DNA of 64,000 nt from Sinorhizobium numidicum (GTDB lineage Bacteria; Pseudomonadota; Alphaproteobacteria; Rhizobiales; Rhizobiaceae). The DNA is taken from NCBI RefSeq assembly GCF_029892045.1, contig NZ_CP120367.1, forward strand, positions 2,232,001-2,296,000. The letters run 5' to 3'. The notes under the pieces are model-generated. The model saw nothing but the letters and a program-made list of their open reading frames with translations. It was not told the origin of the DNA and made no database searches. A program made the translations under genes and the position numbers. Of this stretch, positions 61,203 through 64,000 are shown piece by piece. The stretch's first letter is position 1; each line of letters opens with the position of its first letter.

Positions 61203-61943
61203 CTATTGCCAAATGTTAATCGTCGCAAGCGTCCGCATCAGGTGGTTGGAAACCAGCTCCTCGGCGCGCTGGCCGTTGCGGTCGGCAATTGCGTCGACAA
61301 TCGACTTGAGGTCCTTGTAGGTCTGCTGTTTCACCGGGCTAGGCGCTGGCTTGCCGGTGTCGTGACCGTCAAGCAGCACGGCGCGGCGGTCGTCCAGGAT
61401 CGAAGCCATGATCTGCTCGAGGAACTTGTTCTTGGTCGAGGCGAACATCTGCCGGTGCAGCGCGTAGATGCTTTCCTTGAAATCTTCCCAGGTGGTGGCG
61501 CCAAGGATCACTTCGAGGATGCGGCGCATCTCGACGATCTCGTGCTCCTGCACCCGGCTGACGACGAGGTGCATCATTGCCGGCTCGAACAAGAGGCGCC
61601 CCTCTACGATCTCGGCGAAGGACGGCACGGCCTCGTGGCTTGCGGCGTTGGTCTGGTCCATTCGCCCGAATACGTCGTGCGCATCGTCAGTGAGGAAGGT
61701 GCCGCTGCCGACGCGGCGGCGCACCAGGCCCTGCCGCTCCATCATCGCCAGCGCGCTGCGCACCGCCGTGCGACTGGTGTTGAGCTGCTGGGCGAGCTCG
61801 CGCTCGTTGGGGAGCTTGGCACCCGGCACCATCAGCCCGTCCTTGATGCTGCGTAGCAGCGACCGGTAGACCAGCGACGGGGTCGCCCGGTCGTTGGTGC
61901 TGATGGCGGTCAGTTGCGGCAATGCGGCAGTCATGGTCATCAA
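61203..61943 (-). CDS. GntR/FadR-like (FCD) regulator
   Basis: The 246-residue protein has a winged HTH (SLVYRSLLRSIKDGLMVPGA; LPNERELAQQLNTSRTAVRS; GLVRRRVGSGTFLTD) and an FCD domain (ILEVILGATTWEDFKESIYA; HRQMFASTKNKFLEQIMASI; NHLMRTLATI). The ligand is unknown. Its start overlaps the stop of the broken Gfo/Idh/MocA gene, so it is the last gene of the leftward aldehyde dehydrogenase/creatininase operon and probably its regulator. Confidence 0.9.
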   Translation of the reverse strand: MMTMTAALPQLTAISTNDRATPSLVYRSLLRSIKDGLMVPGAKLPNERELAQQLNTSRTAVRSALAMMERQGLVRRRVGSGTFLTDDAHDVFGRMDQTNAASHEAVPSFAEIVEGRLLFEPAMMHLVVSRVQEHEIVEMRRILEVILGATTWEDFKESIYALHRQMFASTKNKFLEQIMASILDDRRAVLLDGHDTGKPAPSPVKQQTYKDLKSIVDAIADRNGQRAEELVSNHLMRTLATINIWQ

Positions 61944-62242
61944 TGCAGGTCCTCCAGGTGGTCGGCAATGAGGCGAATCGGGCCACCATTGTCAACTATT
62001 CGCGCCCAATCTGGTGCGTAGAACAGGCAGAGGCTCGCTCCATGGACGGCCGGGCAGGGCGAGCAACGTGTGGTAATCGGCAAACCCAGCGCGCCGATCA
62101 TGCCGGCCACCCCGGCGACCCGCACCGGATCGAGGTCGGCGACGCCGATCAGCCCGGCGGGGGGATGATCCGCATGGACCCGGGCGTGCCAGCCGCCGAA
62201 AAAGCCGAGACCGATGACGCCGACTCTCAGCGGTTCGATCAC
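61940..62242 (-). pseudogene. Gfo/Idh/MocA-family oxidoreductase, internally deleted
   Basis: The N-terminus is a clear NAD-binding start (LRVGVIGLGFFGGWHARVHA, GVADLDPVRVAGVAGMIGAL), but after about 50 residues it changes to unrelated reading and ends at residue 100 (RLIADHLEDLH), while the family is about 340-380 residues. The central and C-terminal parts are gone. It retains translational overlaps with creatininase upstream (62239-62242) and the FCD gene downstream, so it may still be translated for coupling. Confidence 0.7.
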
Positions 62243-63021
62243 GGCCGCCGCTCCGGAATGGTCCAGAAGCGGAAGTTGGCAATGAACGTGGCGAGTTCGC
62301 TTGTGACGGCGTCGAAGAAGGCCTTTCCCGCTTCTGGACTGGCGAGCGCCGGGTCGCCAAGGGTGCCGGTGGGCGAAAGGTCGCCGAAGTCGTGGTAGAG
62401 GCGGATGGCCTGTGCTCCAAGCAGGTCGGTGGTGAGGTAGCGCGAGCCCGGGTCGGGGTAGGTGGTCTCGGCAAGGTCGATCTTCACCAGCTCGGGCCGG
62501 AGGTGCTGGACCATCGAAGTCTCGAACTCGCAGGCGTGGCCCATGCCGCCGCTTTCCGACTTGCGCAGTTTTGCGATCGCCTCGCGCGCGAGGGCAAAGT
62601 AGGTGAGCGCGGCGATCCGGGCGGCACCGTAATGGGTGTGGCCGAGCGTTGAGGCCAGCACGTCGATCACGCCGTTATTGCCGCCGTGCCCATTGACGAT
62701 GAGAATGCGGCGGAAGCCGTGTGTTACCACCGAGGCGACCACGTCCTCGACCACAGCGATCAGCGTTTCGGGGCGCAGCGTTGTCGAGCCGGGGAAGCGC
62801 ATGTGGTGGGCTGAGAATCCATACCAGGGTGGCGGCATGACGATTGTGTCGCCCGCGGTTTCCGCCGCCGCCAGAGACACCGCCTGGGCCAGCAGCGTAT
62901 CTGTGCCGAGCGGCATGTGGTTGCCGTGCTGCTCGACGGAGCCTAGCGGCAGAATAACGACCGTCGCGGCGCGGTCCAGCGCGCCGATTTCGGGCGAGGT
63001 CATTTCCTCCCAGCGCATCAT
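62239..63021 (-). CDS. Creatininase-family amidohydrolase
   Basis: The 260-residue protein has the family metal sites: Glu-His in LPLGSVEQHGNHMPLGTDTL, His in YGFSAHHMRFPGSTTL, and NGHGGNNGVIDVLAS, with Glu in GHACEFETSM. These enzymes hydrolyse creatinine or related cyclic or linear amides, and some act in cofactor or sugar-amide metabolism. The start is the ATG at 63021, overlapping the aldehyde dehydrogenase stop. The context of aldehyde dehydrogenase and FCD regulator suggests catabolism of an amide or lactam. Confidence 0.9.
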   Translation of the reverse strand: MMRWEEMTSPEIGALDRAATVVILPLGSVEQHGNHMPLGTDTLLAQAVSLAAAETAGDTIVMPPPWYGFSAHHMRFPGSTTLRPETLIAVVEDVVASVVTHGFRRILIVNGHGGNNGVIDVLASTLGHTHYGAARIAALTYFALAREAIAKLRKSESGGMGHACEFETSMVQHLRPELVKIDLAETTYPDPGSRYLTTDLLGAQAIRLYHDFGDLSPTGTLGDPALASPEAGKAFFDAVTSELATFIANFRFWTIPERRP

Positions 63022-64000
63022 CGCACCGTGAAGGTTGCGGTTTTGAGGTCGCACATGGCGGTCAGCGCGTGTCTGCCGCCGACGCGCCCAGTGCCGCTGT
63101 CCTTGCCCGAAACGCCACCGAACGGGATGTGCAGCTCCCAATAGTTCGAGGTGTCGTTGATGTTGACGATCCCGGTCGGCATTTCCTCGACATAGCGGAA
63201 GGCGCGGTCGATATCCTGGGTGAAAACCGAGGACACCAGGCCGTAGCGGTTGTCGCGGGCGATCTCGAACGCCTCCTCATCGCTGTCAAAGACGAGCAGT
63301 GGCGCCACCGGTCCAAAAGTCTCTTCGCTGTTGATGATCGCATCGCGGGTGACGCCGGTCAGTACGGTGGGCTCGAAGTAGAGCGGGCTCAGGGCGCCCT
63401 TCGGGAACTTGCCCCCGGCGATCGCGGTGGCGCCGCGGGAGACGGCATCGCCGACATGCTCGGCCACTTTCCGTGCGACGCCCTCATTGTTGAGCGGGCC
63501 CATGGTCACGCCTTCCTTGCGCGGATCGCCGAGGACGACCGCGCGCGCCGCCGCGGCCATGCGCCCGGCAAAGGCATCGTAGACCTTGCGGTGGACCAGG
63601 ATGCGCTCGGACGAGGAGCAGACCTGACCGGCATTGACGAACGAACCCGATGCGGTCGCCGCGGCGGCGCGATCGAGGTCGGCATCGTCGAGGATCACCA
63701 CCGGGCCGTTGCCGCCGAGCTCCATGAGCTGCGGCTTGCCTGCGGCGCGCTGACTGATGATCTTGCCGGTCGCCGCGCTGCCGGTAAAGCCCACGGCGTC
63801 GGTGCCGGGATTGGAGACAATCTCGTCGCCGACGACATTGCCGGCGCCGGTCACTAGGTTGAGGATCCCGGGCGGCAGGTCGGCGTCCTCCATGGCTTCC
63901 ACCAGCGCCATGGCAACGAGCGAGGTGGTCGGCGCCGGCGTCCAAACGATGCCGTTGCCCGCCGCGAGTCCAGGCGCGATGTATTCGACCGGAATGTTGA
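63018..64000 (-). CDS. Aldehyde dehydrogenase, C-terminal part (runs off the window)
   Basis: The visible 327 codons (frame open through 64000) cover the catalytic half: Glu in QLMELGGNGPVVILDDADLD, the nucleophile Cys in NAGQVCSSSERILVHRKVYD, and NYWELHIPFGGVSGKDSGTG near the end. The cofactor-proximal GFTGSAATGKIISQRAAGKP is also present. The N-terminus is outside. It begins the leftward operon with creatininase. Confidence 0.92.
   Translation of the reverse strand, partial: NIPVEYIAPGLAAGNGIVWTPAPTTSLVAMALVEAMEDADLPPGILNLVTGAGNVVGDEIVSNPGTDAVGFTGSAATGKIISQRAAGKPQLMELGGNGPVVILDDADLDRAAAATASGSFVNAGQVCSSSERILVHRKVYDAFAGRMAAAARAVVLGDPRKEGVTMGPLNNEGVARKVAEHVGDAVSRGATAIAGGKFPKGALSPLYFEPTVLTGVTRDAIINSEETFGPVAPLLVFDSDEEAFEIARDNRYGLVSSVFTQDIDRAFRYVEEMPTGIVNINDTSNYWELHIPFGGVSGKDSGTGRVGGRHALTAMCDLKTATFTVR

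Noticed and set aside
60835..61228. Leftward frames after the IS481 end
   Set aside because: Fragments look protein-like in places but no family could be assigned and frames are broken.

Overview
The window is high-GC DNA from an alphaproteobacterium, most likely of the Hyphomicrobiales (Rhizobiales). The pointers are LuxR-type FixJ-like response regulators paired with PAS-rich kinases, an HWE-type histidine kinase, ribose-type ABC importers, SMP-30/creatininase/RraA catabolic genes, and a rhizobial-looking intergenic repeat near 37.2-37.3 kb. It reads as an accessory region: full genes alternate with decayed genes, three insertion-sequence families (IS110, IS5 fragment, IS481), a large direct duplication and several mobile-element-associated gene pairs.

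Layout. 0-3.8 kb: a TetR regulator diverges from an ABC-F ATPase, and a TetR-quinone oxidoreductase operon runs into a scrambled SDR remnant. 4.4-7.8 kb: a small protein, then a LysR regulator diverging from an SDR and an F420-reductase-like protein. 8.1-10.8 kb: a serine recombinase translationally coupled to a Fic protein. 11.0-17.4 kb: the most unusual block. It holds a 452-aa unrecognised protein, an HD phosphohydrolase, a DUF7002-like protein, and a P-loop kinase fused to a short adenylosuccinate synthetase with the Ser-for-Asp change I associate with phage PurZ. It is followed by DUF2188 and an XRE/ImmA pair with repeated operators. 17.4-21.0 kb: an IS110 element with a hairpin-rich non-coding flank, then decayed cysteine hydrolase and alpha/beta hydrolase genes.

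21.0-25.0 kb and 37.7-42.4 kb carry two direct copies of a two-component locus (FixJ-like regulators plus multi-PAS kinase). Nearly identical blocks alternate with diverged ones, and the first copy has a deletion. Between them lie a DUF900 lipoprotein-like esterase, a tandemly duplicated small gene, a CMD/cupin/NmrA set, several pseudogenes (nucleotidyltransferase, kinase, MscS), an EmrAB-like efflux pair and an MBL hydrolase. 42.7-48.5 kb: an unknown pseudogene, an IS5 fragment, an HWE kinase, a peroxiredoxin, two copies of a ~100-bp repeat with a dif-like half site, and the mobile mystery protein A/B operon preceded by five iterons at about 33-bp spacing.

48.7-59.8 kb is a catabolic region. 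A GntR/FCD regulator sits between two complete ribose-type ABC importers (one leftward with SMP-30, VOC, D-2-hydroxyacid dehydrogenase and RraA-family genes; one rightward). An IS481 copy sits directly after the last binding-protein gene. 61.2-64 kb is a leftward operon of aldehyde dehydrogenase (running off the window), creatininase-like amidohydrolase, a broken Gfo/Idh/MocA gene and a GntR/FCD regulator. No rRNA, tRNA or CRISPR array was seen.
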